DNA of 64,000 nt from [Zimmermannella] bifida NBRC 103089 (GCF_001570925.1 NZ_BCSP01000008.1:24965-88964); one strand, 5' to 3'. Shown: positions 32,928 through 42,705, numbered from the stretch's first letter. The notes: generated from the letters alone by a model not told the origin. Program-made: numbers and translations.

Positions 32928-34388
32928 CTAGCGCGGTTCGACCTGCAGTTCGAGCAGGTCACGCAGCAGGAGTCGGTCGACCCGCTCACCATCGCCGGCG
33001 AGCCATTCGCCCACTTCGAGCAGCAGCCTCTCGACATCAACCAGGCGCACGTTCGGCCAGGTGCGCGAGTTGTCGAGTTCGAGCTTGCCGAGCGCATCCG
33101 GTGCCACCGCAATCCAGCCACGCACCTGCGCCGCATCGGCAAAGAACTCGCGCAGCTGCGCGACCCGGTGCGGGAACTCCTGGGCTGAGTTGGCGTAACC
33201 GAAGTCATTGCGCAGCAACTGCCCGCGCGCATCCAATCGGTATTCGCCGGGGCGCCAAAGCTGGTCGTCGATGAGGGCGAGTCGGTGCCCGGCGAGCACC
33301 GCGTGCGAAATCGTCGCCACCTGCTCATCGGAACCGGGTAGGCGGATGCCGTGCACAATGCGCACGCCGGGAATCCGCGTGAGCGCATCGAGCTGCTCGC
33401 CAATAATCTGCTCGGCAAAGCGGCGCCTCACTGGATGCACGCCGGGGGCCGAGTTTCGCATGGCTGTCGCGCCGGCAGCGCCCCAAGTCTGTTGCTCGCT
33501 ATCTGCAGGCGGCGCGCTCTCGTTCGCGATCTGGCAGAGGATGCGTTCCATCTCGTTGCGCTGCGAGTGTCGCGCCATCGCCCACCACGCGGCAGGAATC
33601 AGCCCCGCAATAACGAGCATCGCGGCACCACGCATCGACATTCCGGGCACCTGCGTGACGTCGCCGTTGAATAATCCGGTCATGGCGACCACGAACGAAA
33701 TCCCCGCATCCACCGCCGCGAGCGCAATGGCGGCGTAAAAGACCATTCGCACCCATTGGCTTCGAATGCCTTGCCAGCGCACGGTCATCCATAGCAGCGA
33801 AAGCGCCGTTGTGGCCCACAAGATCGGCAGCCACGGTGCGGCAATGGCCGAGTCTTCGACCAGTTGCCAAGCATTGGATGCAACGAGCGCAATGAACAGC
33901 AGCACGAAACCGATGATCGCTCGCGGGCTGGCAGCACGGCGCAGCGGCCGAGCCGGTGGCCAGACATCCGGAACTTCGTGCCAGTTCTTGCGGTACCAGC
34001 CCATGCGCCAGGCGGTGACCTGCGGTTTCGGGATGCGGTCAAATTCGGGAATATCGCTGCTACCGGCGGCGGTACTGTGCGCGTGTGGTGACGGCGGTTG
34101 CGGCCGCGAGCGCGGCACGCGCTGCTGTTGGCGCAGTCGCGCGCCGCGGTCACGCTGCTGCGTGATGATGCCGTGCCGGGCGGCGAGCCAGGCATCGTGT
34201 TCGGCTCGGTGCTGCGGGTTCCCCAGCACCTCAACGGCGAGACGTACGCGCGTAAACTCGCTCGCATCACCACCGAGGTCGGGGTGAGTCTGGCGCTGAC
34301 GCCGGCGCCCGGCCTGACGAATCTCGTCGGCAGCAGCATCGGGGCTGATGCCGAGGACGTCGTAGAGGTTCTCGGGGAAGTCGCGCAA
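32928..34388 (-). CDS. J-domain membrane protein with a NERD-like C-terminus
   Basis: 486 aa. Residues about 7-70 are a J domain with the HPD motif intact (QTHPDLGGD). An Arg/Gln-rich linker follows, then four hydrophobic helices (IIGFVLLFIALVASNAW, LPILWATTALSLLWM, MVFYAAIALAAVDAGISFVV, AAMLVIAGLIPAAWW). The region from about 320 (IIGEQLDALTRIPGVRIVHG, ISHAVLAGHRLALIDDQLW) resembles the nuclease-related NERD domain, but the usual lysine motif is not evident. It may recruit DnaK to the membrane; the function is unknown. The start is TTG, with GAAGG 8 nt upstream. Confidence 0.7.
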   Translation of the reverse strand: MRDFPENLYDVLGISPDAAADEIRQAGRRRQRQTHPDLGGDASEFTRVRLAVEVLGNPQHRAEHDAWLAARHGIITQQRDRGARLRQQQRVPRSRPQPPSPHAHSTAAGSSDIPEFDRIPKPQVTAWRMGWYRKNWHEVPDVWPPARPLRRAASPRAIIGFVLLFIALVASNAWQLVEDSAIAAPWLPILWATTALSLLWMTVRWQGIRSQWVRMVFYAAIALAAVDAGISFVVAMTGLFNGDVTQVPGMSMRGAAMLVIAGLIPAAWWAMARHSQRNEMERILCQIANESAPPADSEQQTWGAAGATAMRNSAPGVHPVRRRFAEQIIGEQLDALTRIPGVRIVHGIRLPGSDEQVATISHAVLAGHRLALIDDQLWRPGEYRLDARGQLLRNDFGYANSAQEFPHRVAQLREFFADAAQVRGWIAVAPDALGKLELDNSRTWPNVRLVDVERLLLEVGEWLAGDGERVDRLLLRDLLELQVEPR

Positions 34389-34453
34389 TGTCTGAGCCTT
34401 CGGTGTTGCGGTGCGGGCGGATGCGGGCGGGTAGGTTGGGTGGGAGCGGGCGC

Positions 34454-35314
34454 TTAGGCTTCGGCGGCGAGTTCTTCGCTGCGTCGGATGTTCGCGTGGA
34501 TCGCTCGGCTGATGATGTCACGCACCTCCGACTCGTCAAAGACTCGGATCGACTGTTCGGTCGTTCCCTTGGGGCTGGTGACGCGACGGCGCAGCTCAGC
34601 GGCACCGAGTTCGCGCTGGCGGGATGCGAGTTCGCTTGCCCCGAGGAACGTCTGGTGCGCGAGGTCTGCCGCATCCTGCTCGCTGAGGCCGACTTCAATA
34701 CCGGCATCGATGAGCGATTCGATGAAGTAGTAGACATAGGCGGGGCCTGAACCCGAGATCGCGCCCACGGCGGGGATCTTCGCTTCGTCGACGGTGACGA
34801 CCGAGCCCACTGCCGCGAAGATCGTTTCGGCAATCTGCAGGGCTTCGGCATCGGCGGCGGTGCCGGCCGCGATACCGGTGGCGCCGAGGCCGATGGCCGC
34901 CGGGGTGTTTGGCATGGCGCGTACGACGCGGATGCCGGCCGGTACGGCGGCTTCGATCGTCGCAATCGTCGTGCCGGCGGCCAACGAGATCAGCACAGTG
35001 CCAGGTTGGAGCGCGTCGGCGATTTCGCGCAGCAGGTCACCGAGCATCTGCGGCTTGACGCCGAGCACAACAACCTGCGCGCCGCGAACTGCGTCGAGGT
35101 TCGCTTCCGGATGCTGTTCGAGTGAGATGGCGTCAACGCGCGGCTCGTTGTCGTATTGCGCGGCGCTCGCCTGCGAACGCGTGGTGACGCGCACCGGTTG
35201 CGTGTCAACGAGGCCCTTGGCGAGCATCCCTTCAAGGATTGCCCCGGCCATATTGCCGCTGCCGAGAATCGCGACGGTGGGAAGTGGCATGGTCGAATTC
35301 GTTGAGGAAGTCAC
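34454..35314 (-). CDS. proC: Pyrroline-5-carboxylate reductase
   Basis: 286 aa. Rossmann motif TVAILGSGNMAGAILEGML, VVLGVKPQML, VRAMPNTPAAIGLGATGI, and C-terminal signature AISGSGPAYVYYFIESLIDA. It catalyses the last step of proline synthesis. The start is GTG 35314; TAGACT sits 8 nt upstream. Confidence 0.95.
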   Translation of the reverse strand: MTSSTNSTMPLPTVAILGSGNMAGAILEGMLAKGLVDTQPVRVTTRSQASAAQYDNEPRVDAISLEQHPEANLDAVRGAQVVVLGVKPQMLGDLLREIADALQPGTVLISLAAGTTIATIEAAVPAGIRVVRAMPNTPAAIGLGATGIAAGTAADAEALQIAETIFAAVGSVVTVDEAKIPAVGAISGSGPAYVYYFIESLIDAGIEVGLSEQDAADLAHQTFLGASELASRQRELGAAELRRRVTSPKGTTEQSIRVFDESEVRDIISRAIHANIRRSEELAAEA

Positions 35315-35322
35315 AGTTAACG

Positions 35323-35328
35323 AGTCTA
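35323..35328 (-). promoter_or_regulatory. -10 hexamer of proC (near-leaderless)
   Basis: TAGACT on the reverse strand, 8 nt before the GTG at 35314. Confidence 0.45.
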
Positions 35329-35437
35329 TGGTGGTCGAAATTATTGCTTGCGAAAAAGCGGCGTATTCGCTCGTTTTTCGTACACAACACGGCTAAGTTG
35401 TTGCATACCTGCACAGGTTTCCACGATGGGAGACACG

Positions 35438-35728
35438 ATGACCACCACCGGAATTAGCGAAGCGATTCGCGCGGCGATGCTCGCAAGCCCATATGTGGGC
35501 GAGGTGGCAACGATTGCGGTTGACGAGACCGAGGCCACGGTCGCTGTTCGTTTTTCGGTGTGCAATGTGCGCGAAGTGTTTGCGATGCCGCCGCTCATGG
35601 CTGAGCTGCGTTCGAGCATCCGCCGCGCGCACCCAACGGCCAAGCAGATCTTCCTCGAGCCTGACTTCACGGAGCGTCGCGCCGAGCCACTGTCGACCGA
35701 AGCCATCGTGATTCGCGGCTGGGACTAA
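35438..35728 (+). CDS. Small protein resembling a stand-alone cation-efflux C-terminal domain
   Basis: 96 aa from ATG 35438, with GGGAG 7 nt upstream. Predicted alpha/beta: a helix, a strand pair (VATIAVDETEATVAVRFSV), a helix (PLMAELRSSIRRAHPTAKQ), then a strand IFLEPDFTE. This is the pattern of the cytoplasmic dimerisation domain at the end of CDF-type transporters, but there are no membrane helices here and none encoded alongside. The assignment is tentative. It may be a soluble metal-binding or regulatory protein. Confidence 0.55.
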   Translation: MTTTGISEAIRAAMLASPYVGEVATIAVDETEATVAVRFSVCNVREVFAMPPLMAELRSSIRRAHPTAKQIFLEPDFTERRAEPLSTEAIVIRGWD

Positions 35729-35811
35729 TCCCCGGTCTTCCCCGCTCCTCGGGCAACCGCAGTGCCGTTTGGCCCGCGCTTGCGGTCAACTTGCCGGCTA
35801 GTCAGCTTGCA

Positions 35812-36282
35812 CTAGCGCGACTGCGTGCCGCGCGTAAAAAACTGCTGCAGCGGCGCCGCACATTCCGTTTCGAGTACGCCGCCGATGACTTCGCAGTGCA
35901 GCGGCAGCCGACGGTCGCGAAGCAGGTCGTACACCGACCCTGCCGCCCCGGCTTTCGCATCCCACGCCCCGAACACCACGCGCGCAACGCGTGCCGTCAG
36001 CGCCGCCCCGGCACACATGACGCAGGGCTCGAGGGTCGTCACCAGCGTGCAATCGTCGAGCCGCGAGGTGCCGAGCGTGCGGGCCGCTTCGCGCAGCGCC
36101 GCAATCTCGGCGTGTCCGGTCGGGTCGTGATCAGCCTGGCGGTGGTTTCGGCCGCGGCCGACGACGGCTCCGGATGCGTCGGTCACGATCGCGCCAATCG
36201 GCAGGTCGCCGGTTTGTTGCGCGACGGCCGCCTCATCGAGGGCGAGACGCATCCATGCCTCGTATCGTGCTGGTACCCGCAT
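35812..36282 (-). CDS. tadA: tRNA adenosine(34) deaminase
   Basis: 156 aa zinc deaminase. HAEI (zinc His and catalytic Glu) and PCVMCAGA (two zinc Cys) form the active site, with [20 protein letters not shown] after it. It makes inosine 34 in tRNA-Arg(ACG). The ATG at 36282, preceded by AAAGAG, gives the normal N-terminus ([12 protein letters not shown]); an upstream frame to 36342 adds 20 atypical residues. Confidence 0.9.
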   Translation of the reverse strand: MRVPARYEAWMRLALDEAAVAQQTGDLPIGAIVTDASGAVVGRGRNHRQADHDPTGHAEIAALREAARTLGTSRLDDCTLVTTLEPCVMCAGAALTARVARVVFGAWDAKAGAAGSVYDLLRDRRLPLHCEVIGGVLETECAAPLQQFFTRGTQSR

Positions 36283-36356
36283 CCGTACTCTTTCTGCTTG
36301 TGCTGCTGCGGTCCCGCTCGTTACGGGGTTTGTTGGTTTCACCCACAGCGCCTGGC

Positions 36357-36362
36357 TACGCT
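36357..36362 (+). promoter_or_regulatory. -10 hexamer of upp (leaderless)
   Basis: TACGCT, 6 nt before the ATG at 36369. TTGGTT at 36333-36338 gives an 18-bp spacer. Confidence 0.5.
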
Positions 36363-36368
36363 AATGGT

Positions 36369-37004
36369 ATGCAGCTGCACATTGCCAATCATCCACTCAT
36401 TAGCCACAAGATGACGCTACTGCGCGACCAGCGCACGCAGTCGCCGCTGTTCCGCGAGCTCGTTGCTGAGCTCGTCAACCTGCTGAGCTACGAAGCAACC
36501 CGCACGCTCCGAGTAGAAGAAGTACCAGTCACGACGCCGGTTGCTCAGACCACCGGACTGCACGTATCGCAGCCACTGCCGCTGGTTGTGCCGATTATTC
36601 GCGCGGGCCTCGGCATGCTCGACGGCTTCCTCAAGCTCATGCCGCACAGCGAAGTGGGCTTCATCGGCATGCGTCGCAACGAGACCACGCTCGAACCCGA
36701 GACGTACGCGAAGCGCCTGCCTGACGACCTCGCGAACCGTCAGTGCTTCGTGCTCGACCCGATGCTCGCGACCGGTGGTTCGCTCGCCGCAACGGTGCAG
36801 TACCTGCTGGATGCGGGTGCTACTGAGGTCACGGCAGTCTGTTTGGTTGCCGCACCAGAGGGCATCGAGTTCATGGAGGAGCACTTCCCCGGCGACAACG
36901 TCCAGGTGGTCGTGGCCGCACAGGACGAGTGCCTGAACGAGCACGGCTTCATCGTGCCGGGCCTCGGCGACGCCGGCGACCGCCTCTACGGCGCCGCAGA
37001 GTAG
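36369..37004 (+). CDS. upp: Uracil phosphoribosyltransferase
   Basis: 211 aa, typical length. The PRPP-binding loop is [12 protein letters not shown], with the family segments [30 protein letters not shown] and the C-terminal [17 protein letters not shown]. It salvages uracil to UMP. A frame extending upstream to 36174 is rejected because of the -10 hexamer and the normal N-terminus. Confidence 0.96.
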   Translation: MQLHIANHPLISHKMTLLRDQRTQSPLFRELVAELVNLLSYEATRTLRVEEVPVTTPVAQTTGLHVSQPLPLVVPIIRAGLGMLDGFLKLMPHSEVGFIGMRRNETTLEPETYAKRLPDDLANRQCFVLDPMLATGGSLAATVQYLLDAGATEVTAVCLVAAPEGIEFMEEHFPGDNVQVVVAAQDECLNEHGFIVPGLGDAGDRLYGAAE

Positions 37005-37112
37005 CTTCACCGAGCCCAGCGGGTTCAAACCCACGCGCCCGGCCCACACGTCCGGCCCAGCCCCGCGCATCCAACCCAACCCGGTGCACCCGGCCAAACG
37101 CATCCAAATCCG

Positions 37113-37158
37113 AGTGAACATGCGCCCCTATGTCGAAACATCAGGGCGCATGTTCACT
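37113..37158. terminator. Perfect 15-bp hairpin between convergent upp and eccC
   Basis: AGTGAACATGCGCCC (37113-37127) pairs without mismatch with GGGCGCATGTTCACT (37144-37158). There is no T tract on either side, so termination is inferred from position only. Confidence 0.6.
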
Positions 37159-37184
37159 ACTTGTTGGGATGCGGTGCGGGGCAG

Positions 37185-40100
37185 CTACTCGACCGACGGC
37201 TTGGCGTATGCCACCTGAATGAGCTGCAGGCCCTTCGAGCGGGTAACCAGCTGACCGCGACCGGCAGGGCCCGGCTTCGGCTTGACCTTACCGATGAGCG
37301 CACCCTCTTCGGGGTTACCCGGCAGCAGCAGACCCGGCGCGTTGTTGTCGGTCATCGAACGCATGAACGGATCGAACATGCCTCGTGAGGCACCACCGGT
37401 ACGGCGGCTCACGATGATGTGCATACCGATGTCGCGCGATTGCGGCATCAGCTCGATCATCGGGAACAGCGGGTTACCGTTCGAGTTGTTCACCATGTCG
37501 TAGTCATCGACCAGGATGTAGAACTCCGGTCCCTGCCACCACGAGCGTTCACGCAATTGTTGCGGCGTGATGTCGGTTCCCGGGATGCGCTGCTTCAGCA
37601 GTCCTGCAATCTGCTTCATCGCGGCGGTCGCGATATCGTGCGTCGCATAGTAGCCCGCGAGGTACACATCCGGGATCTCTTGCAACAGCGAACGTCGGAA
37701 GTCGACGACGAAGAACTGCGCTTCCTGCGGCTGCTTGGCACGCATGACGTCGCGCGCGATCGTGCGCAGCACGTTCGACTTACCCTTCTCGGTGTCACCG
37801 ATGACGTAGAGGTGATTGTGCTCGGCCAGGTCGAATTCGACCGGTTCGAGTCGAGCTTCGTCCACACCCAGCAGCACGGCCTTCGAATCGGGGCGAGCCT
37901 GTTGCAGGCGTTCGAGTTCGAGCATCGTTGGCAGCATGCGCAGTTTCGGACCGGGCGCACCCTGCCACGCGGCAGCCATCCGTCCCCACGCATCCGACAC
38001 ACCCTCAGCCAGCGACTCGGGGTCGGAATCGCTGTCGATACGCGGCAGACCCACGAGCATGTGGTGCTCCGATGCCGACAGCCCTCGACCCGGCACACCC
38101 TCGGGCACGCCCTGCGCAATCTTTGTGGTGTGAATCGAGTCACGCGGTTCACCCAGGCGCAGCTCCACGATCGTACCGAACAGGCTCTGCATGGCGTGAC
38201 GCACATCGGCCTGACGCGGCGTGGCCACGAAAATGTGCACACCGAGGGCGAGCGCACGACCCGAGAGGTCCTGAATCGTGCGGTCCATGTCCTGGAAGTC
38301 GGCCTTCATGTTGTGCCAACCGTCAATCACCAGGTAGACGTCACCGTAACCGTCATCATATTTGCCTTCGGCGCGACCGCGACGATACGTCGTCATCGAG
38401 TCGATGCCGTTCTCAGCAAAGTACATTTCACGGTCGGCCATGATCGCCGCGATTTCGGCGAGGATGCGGTTCACCACATCCGGACGGTCACGGGTACCGA
38501 CACCGGCGATGTGCGAGCCACCACGGAAACCGGCGAAGGTACCGCCACCGAAGTCGAGGATGTAGAACTGCGCCTCGCGCGGCGTGTTCACGAGCGACAG
38601 CGCCATGATGAGCGTGCGCAGTGCCGTCGACTTACCCGACTGCGTACCGCCGTAGATACCGACGTGACCGGCACCACCGTTGAGGTCGAGCACGAGCTTT
38701 TCGCGTCGCTGCTCACGTGGCACGTCCTTGGTACCGATCGGCACCACGAGCCCGCCCTTGGCTCGCCACGATGGCGAGTGCAGACCGAACTCACGCGAAA
38801 TGGTGAGGTCGCCAAAGAGCTGGTCAAGGGTGTCGGATGCGTCCAGCGGCGGCAGCCAGACCTGGTGCGCGCGCGGCATCATCGGTTCGATCTTCTTGAT
38901 CGCGATATCGAGCAGCGACATATCAGCCCACTGAGCGTCGCCTGCCAGCTCGACGGTTACTTCTTCTTCGATCTCCGGTTCCTGGGGCGTGGGATCGAGG
39001 CTCAGCACCGGGGCAGCAGTAAACGGCAGGATGCGCGCGGCAGTTTCCCGCTTCTTCGGTGCGTTCTTTGGCTTGCTCTTGCGCGGCTTTGGTGGCGCTG
39101 CCACATAGGACGCGCGGAACTGGGTCATGCCCTCACCCGCGGTCTTCAGGAAGCCGACACCGGGCACGGCCGGCAGGTTGAATGCATCCGGGGTACCGAT
39201 AACCGCACGCGAGTCTTGCGCCGAGAAGGTGCGCAGACCGACTCGGTACGACAGGTGCGATTCGAGACCGCGCAGCTTCGACTCTTCGAGTCGCTGGGTC
39301 GACAGCAAGAGGTGGATTTCGAGCGAGCGACCGAGTCGACCGATTGCCACGAAGGTGTCGATGAAGCCGGGCTTGGCCGAAAGCAGCTCGGAGAACTCGT
39401 CAAGGATGATGAACAGGGCTGGCAGCGGCGGGTGATTGTGTTGCCCGGCGAGACGCGCCTTTTCGTAGTCGCGCACGTTGGCGTAGTTACCGGCCGCGCG
39501 AAGCAGTTCCTGACGGCGCACCATTTCACCGTGCAGGGCTTCTTCCATACGGTCAACGAGCGAAAGTTCGCTTTCGAGGTTCGTAATCGTTGCCGATACG
39601 TGCGGCAGCTCAGCCATACCGGCGAAGGTCGCACCACCCTTAAAGTCAACCAGCACGAGGTTGAGCTGTTCGGGCGAGTGCGTGAGCACGAGTGAGAGCA
39701 CGATCGTGCGCAATACCTCGGACTTACCCGAACCGGTCGCACCAATGAGCAGACCGTGGGGGCCCATACCCTGCTGTGCGTTTTCCTTAATGTCCAGGCG
39801 CACCGGGATGCCTTCCGGCGTAACACCAAAGGGCACGTTGAGGCGATCGCGGCCTTCGCGGCGCACAATATCGCGGCTCGGTTCGAAGTCACGAATATCG
39901 GGAAGCCCGAGCAGGTCGAGCAGATCCGACTGTCGAGTTGGGTCGGATGCAACCGCTCGCGAGCGCTCCGTGCCTTCTTCCTTCGGCTTTTCGGCATAGC
40001 GCGACATCTTACGAGCGGCGGCCAGGCTGAGGGCGACCGACATCGTGTCCGAGGTCATGGTTGCGGTACCGTCGGCAAGCGTGACCAGCGAGAGCTCGTT

Positions 40101-41186
40101 CGTGCCGTCACTGCGAGGCTTAAGCTGCAGGCGCAGCGTCGAGTAGTCGGTGATCTTGTCCCACTCTTCGAGCAGCTCAATAATGCAAATGCCCTCGCGG
40201 TCCAGGCGTTCGCGGTCTTCCTGACCGAGTTCCACGCCGTCAACGATCACCATGAGCTGCGGCAGTGGGCTCGCCGCACTGCGGGGCCGGAATGCCGGGC
40301 GTTGCATGATTTCTTCAGGCACGAGGTCGAGCACCTCGACTACCGAGCTACCAATCATGCGCATCTGACCCACCGCATCCGTTTCGTACGAACGAACGTG
40401 CGGCAGCCACTTGGCCCAGTCCCATTCGAGCAGTGCGTCTTCGTCGGCGATGACCGCGATCATCAGCAGTTCTGGCCCGACCAGTGTGGTCAGCGACGAC
40501 GTCATGGCACGGGCAAGGCTCCGGCCGTATTCGCGGAAACCGGTGATCTCGATGAGTGAGTAGTCCGAAACCGCAATGCCTGCGGGCAGACCGTCAACCG
40601 TGTCGAAGGTCTTGACGAAGCGACTCACCGCCGAAAGGCAGACCGGGTCGGCGTTCGACAGCGGCGAGAGCTCCGGCTCTTGCAGGTCGAGCACCAGCGG
40701 CTGCTGCGTCGTGCCGATGCGGGCAGTAAAGGTGACCGGATCTCGGTCGGTACGTTCCCAAAGCCGCTCACGCTGCTGCACGATCATCGGCAGCGCGGAT
40801 GGTTCGGGCAGGTTCCACATGGCAAAGGCGCGCTGGTCGGCGGCACCGCGGCGAACGTCATCGCGCAGTTCGCTCAAGTAGGCAAGGTACTCGCGTCGCT
40901 GCGTGGTGACCTTGTTTCGGTGTTGCGAGATCTGTCGCCAGGTGGTGAATGCCACCATCGAAACCATCGCCACGACCATGACGCCGGCCATCAAGATCAT
41001 TCTCGGGTTGGAGGTGTTCGACATGGCCATGAACACCATGATTCCCATGGAACCGAGCATCGGCACGGCCATCGCAATCACGTTTCCGGGCCCTTGTGCC
41101 TCGACAACATCTGGTGGCGGCTGAACGCTGATCGTTCCGCGTGGCAGCTTCGGTGCTTCCACATATCCAGAGCGCGGAGTAGGCAC
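37185..41186 (-). CDS. eccC: Type VII secretion ATPase EccC (EccCa-EccCb fused)
   Basis: 1333 aa. Two helices near the N-terminus (VIAMAVPMLGSMGIMVFMAM and MILMAGVMVVAMVSMVAFTT) precede three FtsK/SpoIIIE domains. Walker A sites are GATGSGKSEVLRTI (about residue 484), GGTQSGKSTALRTL (about 849) and GDTEKGKSNVLRTI (about 1133). Domain 1 has a full Walker B (LFIILDEFSELL). Domain 2 has VYLVIDGWHNM and domain 3 has FYILVDDYDMV, so the catalytic Glu is altered in both, as in characterised EccC. It is the motor that recognises WXG100 substrates. GTG start. It is divergent from eccD. Confidence 0.95.
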   Translation of the reverse strand: MPTPRSGYVEAPKLPRGTISVQPPPDVVEAQGPGNVIAMAVPMLGSMGIMVFMAMSNTSNPRMILMAGVMVVAMVSMVAFTTWRQISQHRNKVTTQRREYLAYLSELRDDVRRGAADQRAFAMWNLPEPSALPMIVQQRERLWERTDRDPVTFTARIGTTQQPLVLDLQEPELSPLSNADPVCLSAVSRFVKTFDTVDGLPAGIAVSDYSLIEITGFREYGRSLARAMTSSLTTLVGPELLMIAVIADEDALLEWDWAKWLPHVRSYETDAVGQMRMIGSSVVEVLDLVPEEIMQRPAFRPRSAASPLPQLMVIVDGVELGQEDRERLDREGICIIELLEEWDKITDYSTLRLQLKPRSDGTNELSLVTLADGTATMTSDTMSVALSLAAARKMSRYAEKPKEEGTERSRAVASDPTRQSDLLDLLGLPDIRDFEPSRDIVRREGRDRLNVPFGVTPEGIPVRLDIKENAQQGMGPHGLLIGATGSGKSEVLRTIVLSLVLTHSPEQLNLVLVDFKGGATFAGMAELPHVSATITNLESELSLVDRMEEALHGEMVRRQELLRAAGNYANVRDYEKARLAGQHNHPPLPALFIILDEFSELLSAKPGFIDTFVAIGRLGRSLEIHLLLSTQRLEESKLRGLESHLSYRVGLRTFSAQDSRAVIGTPDAFNLPAVPGVGFLKTAGEGMTQFRASYVAAPPKPRKSKPKNAPKKRETAARILPFTAAPVLSLDPTPQEPEIEEEVTVELAGDAQWADMSLLDIAIKKIEPMMPRAHQVWLPPLDASDTLDQLFGDLTISREFGLHSPSWRAKGGLVVPIGTKDVPREQRREKLVLDLNGGAGHVGIYGGTQSGKSTALRTLIMALSLVNTPREAQFYILDFGGGTFAGFRGGSHIAGVGTRDRPDVVNRILAEIAAIMADREMYFAENGIDSMTTYRRGRAEGKYDDGYGDVYLVIDGWHNMKADFQDMDRTIQDLSGRALALGVHIFVATPRQADVRHAMQSLFGTIVELRLGEPRDSIHTTKIAQGVPEGVPGRGLSASEHHMLVGLPRIDSDSDPESLAEGVSDAWGRMAAAWQGAPGPKLRMLPTMLELERLQQARPDSKAVLLGVDEARLEPVEFDLAEHNHLYVIGDTEKGKSNVLRTIARDVMRAKQPQEAQFFVVDFRRSLLQEIPDVYLAGYYATHDIATAAMKQIAGLLKQRIPGTDITPQQLRERSWWQGPEFYILVDDYDMVNNSNGNPLFPMIELMPQSRDIGMHIIVSRRTGGASRGMFDPFMRSMTDNNAPGLLLPGNPEEGALIGKVKPKPGPAGRGQLVTRSKGLQLIQVAYAKPSVE

Positions 41187-41308
41187 GAAATTCCAATCCG
41201 TCGAACGAGTGATTTCTTATCAGAGATCGGCACTTTTGCGCCGATTTGCTGGCCTAGACTATAGCCCGTTCAAGCAACGGGTCATTCGCGAAAGGAGGTG
41301 CCTCGACG

Positions 41309-42640
41309 TTGCCAGCCGCGACCACCACCGCGACGATCTACCGCAACAATGAGGTACTCGATTTTTCCGTGCCCGTTGGCACCACCGTGCGCGGCATGTT
41401 GCTCAAACTCGACCGCGGTCACGAGCGCTACCGGCTCTGCGATGAGCTGGGCCGCACCCTGGGCGAAACCGAGACGTTCGGGCAATCACTGCCGGCAGGC
41501 ATTGTCCTCTATACCGCCCGACGCGATGAAGCCGACGCCTCGCAGCGCGTCGCCGAAGACATTAAGGCCGCGAACGCCCAGCGGCACGTCCCCAACCACC
41601 TGCTTGCAAGCATCCTGCTGCTCACCTGCCTGAGCCCGGTTGTCGCCCTGCTGCTGCCGGGCACCCGCGACTATTGGAGCGCCGACTACTGGCCACGGTT
41701 CGGGCTCGCGCTCGCACTGGTCGCCGCGTTCGCCGTGCTCGTGGCGCAGAAGTTCACCATCCGCACCTCTTGGGCCGGACTCGTAACCCCATTGCCAGCT
41801 GCGGCTGCTGCGGGTGTCGCGGTCATGCATCCCACCCTCATTGCCGGTTGGAGCTACGCGCTCGCGTTCCTCTGGGGCGGCACGGTCGCCGCATTCATCA
41901 CGAGGTTTGTGCAAGAGCACGACTACACCGACACCGCCGTGCGTATGTGGCTGGGCTCAGCCACCGTGCTCTCCACCGTGTCGCTCGCGCAAGTACCGAA
42001 TGACGTTGCCGGGCCGATCGGGCTCGCTGCGGCGATCGTGCTGCTGAGCATGAGCGCGTCGTCGTCATTGCGGGTGCCGGAGTCGCAGCTGCTCAATTTG
42101 CCCGCGGTGCTGAGCACGGCGCCCTCGGTGCACACGCCCGATGTGCCGCCACCGGCTCGCATCACATCGCGCCGCGTTCGCCACACGCTGCAGCAGGGCT
42201 CGACCCTGCGCATCATTTCGATTTCGGTGGCCTGCGTCTTGGCGATCGTGTCGATGCCACCGGTCATCGAGATCATTGCCCGTCAGACGCTCGAAGGATG
42301 GACGGCGCTCGCGCTCGCCGTGGCGACGATTGCCTGTTTCACGCTCTACCCCCGCGATGCCCGAAACGCGTTTACCCGCTGGGTGCCGCGCCTGGTCGTC
42401 ATGGTGCTGCTCGGCATCGCGATTGCAACTCACCCGGTTGGCGATGTGTCGCTGTGGATTATCGGAGCCATCGTGCTCGCCGCGGCGATGTTCGGCATCG
42501 GCTTCTGGCTCAATCACGGTATGTACGCGCCCGCAATCACGCGTGCCGCAGACATCCTCGAGCAATTGGCAATCGTTGCGGCGATTCCGCTGGCGCTCGT
42601 TGCGGCCGGCGCGTTCAGCGCCGTGCGCGCCATGATGTAG
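41309..42640 (+). CDS. eccD: Type VII secretion membrane channel protein EccD
   Basis: 443 aa. The N-terminal ~85 residues (TATIYRNNEVLDFSVPVG... RYRLCDELG) form a ubiquitin-like YukD domain. About eleven hydrophobic helices follow (for example LLASILLLTCLSPVVALLLP). This is the EccD layout, the main membrane pore component. The TTG start is supported by AGGAGGT 9 nt upstream. The RDD-FHA gene follows on the same strand. No eccB or eccE is found anywhere in the window. Confidence 0.85.
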   Translation: MPAATTTATIYRNNEVLDFSVPVGTTVRGMLLKLDRGHERYRLCDELGRTLGETETFGQSLPAGIVLYTARRDEADASQRVAEDIKAANAQRHVPNHLLASILLLTCLSPVVALLLPGTRDYWSADYWPRFGLALALVAAFAVLVAQKFTIRTSWAGLVTPLPAAAAAGVAVMHPTLIAGWSYALAFLWGGTVAAFITRFVQEHDYTDTAVRMWLGSATVLSTVSLAQVPNDVAGPIGLAAAIVLLSMSASSSLRVPESQLLNLPAVLSTAPSVHTPDVPPPARITSRRVRHTLQQGSTLRIISISVACVLAIVSMPPVIEIIARQTLEGWTALALAVATIACFTLYPRDARNAFTRWVPRLVVMVLLGIAIATHPVGDVSLWIIGAIVLAAAMFGIGFWLNHGMYAPAITRAADILEQLAIVAAIPLALVAAGAFSAVRAMM

Positions 42641-42705
42641 CGGCCTACAGGTGACGGGCACGGTGGAGCAGCATGGTTGATTCGACTCGCAGAAAAGGGA
42701 TGCAC

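Noticed and set aside
37419..39695. 758-codon open frame on the + strand
   Set aside because: Antisense to eccC; composition is Arg/His-rich and no domain is recognisable.
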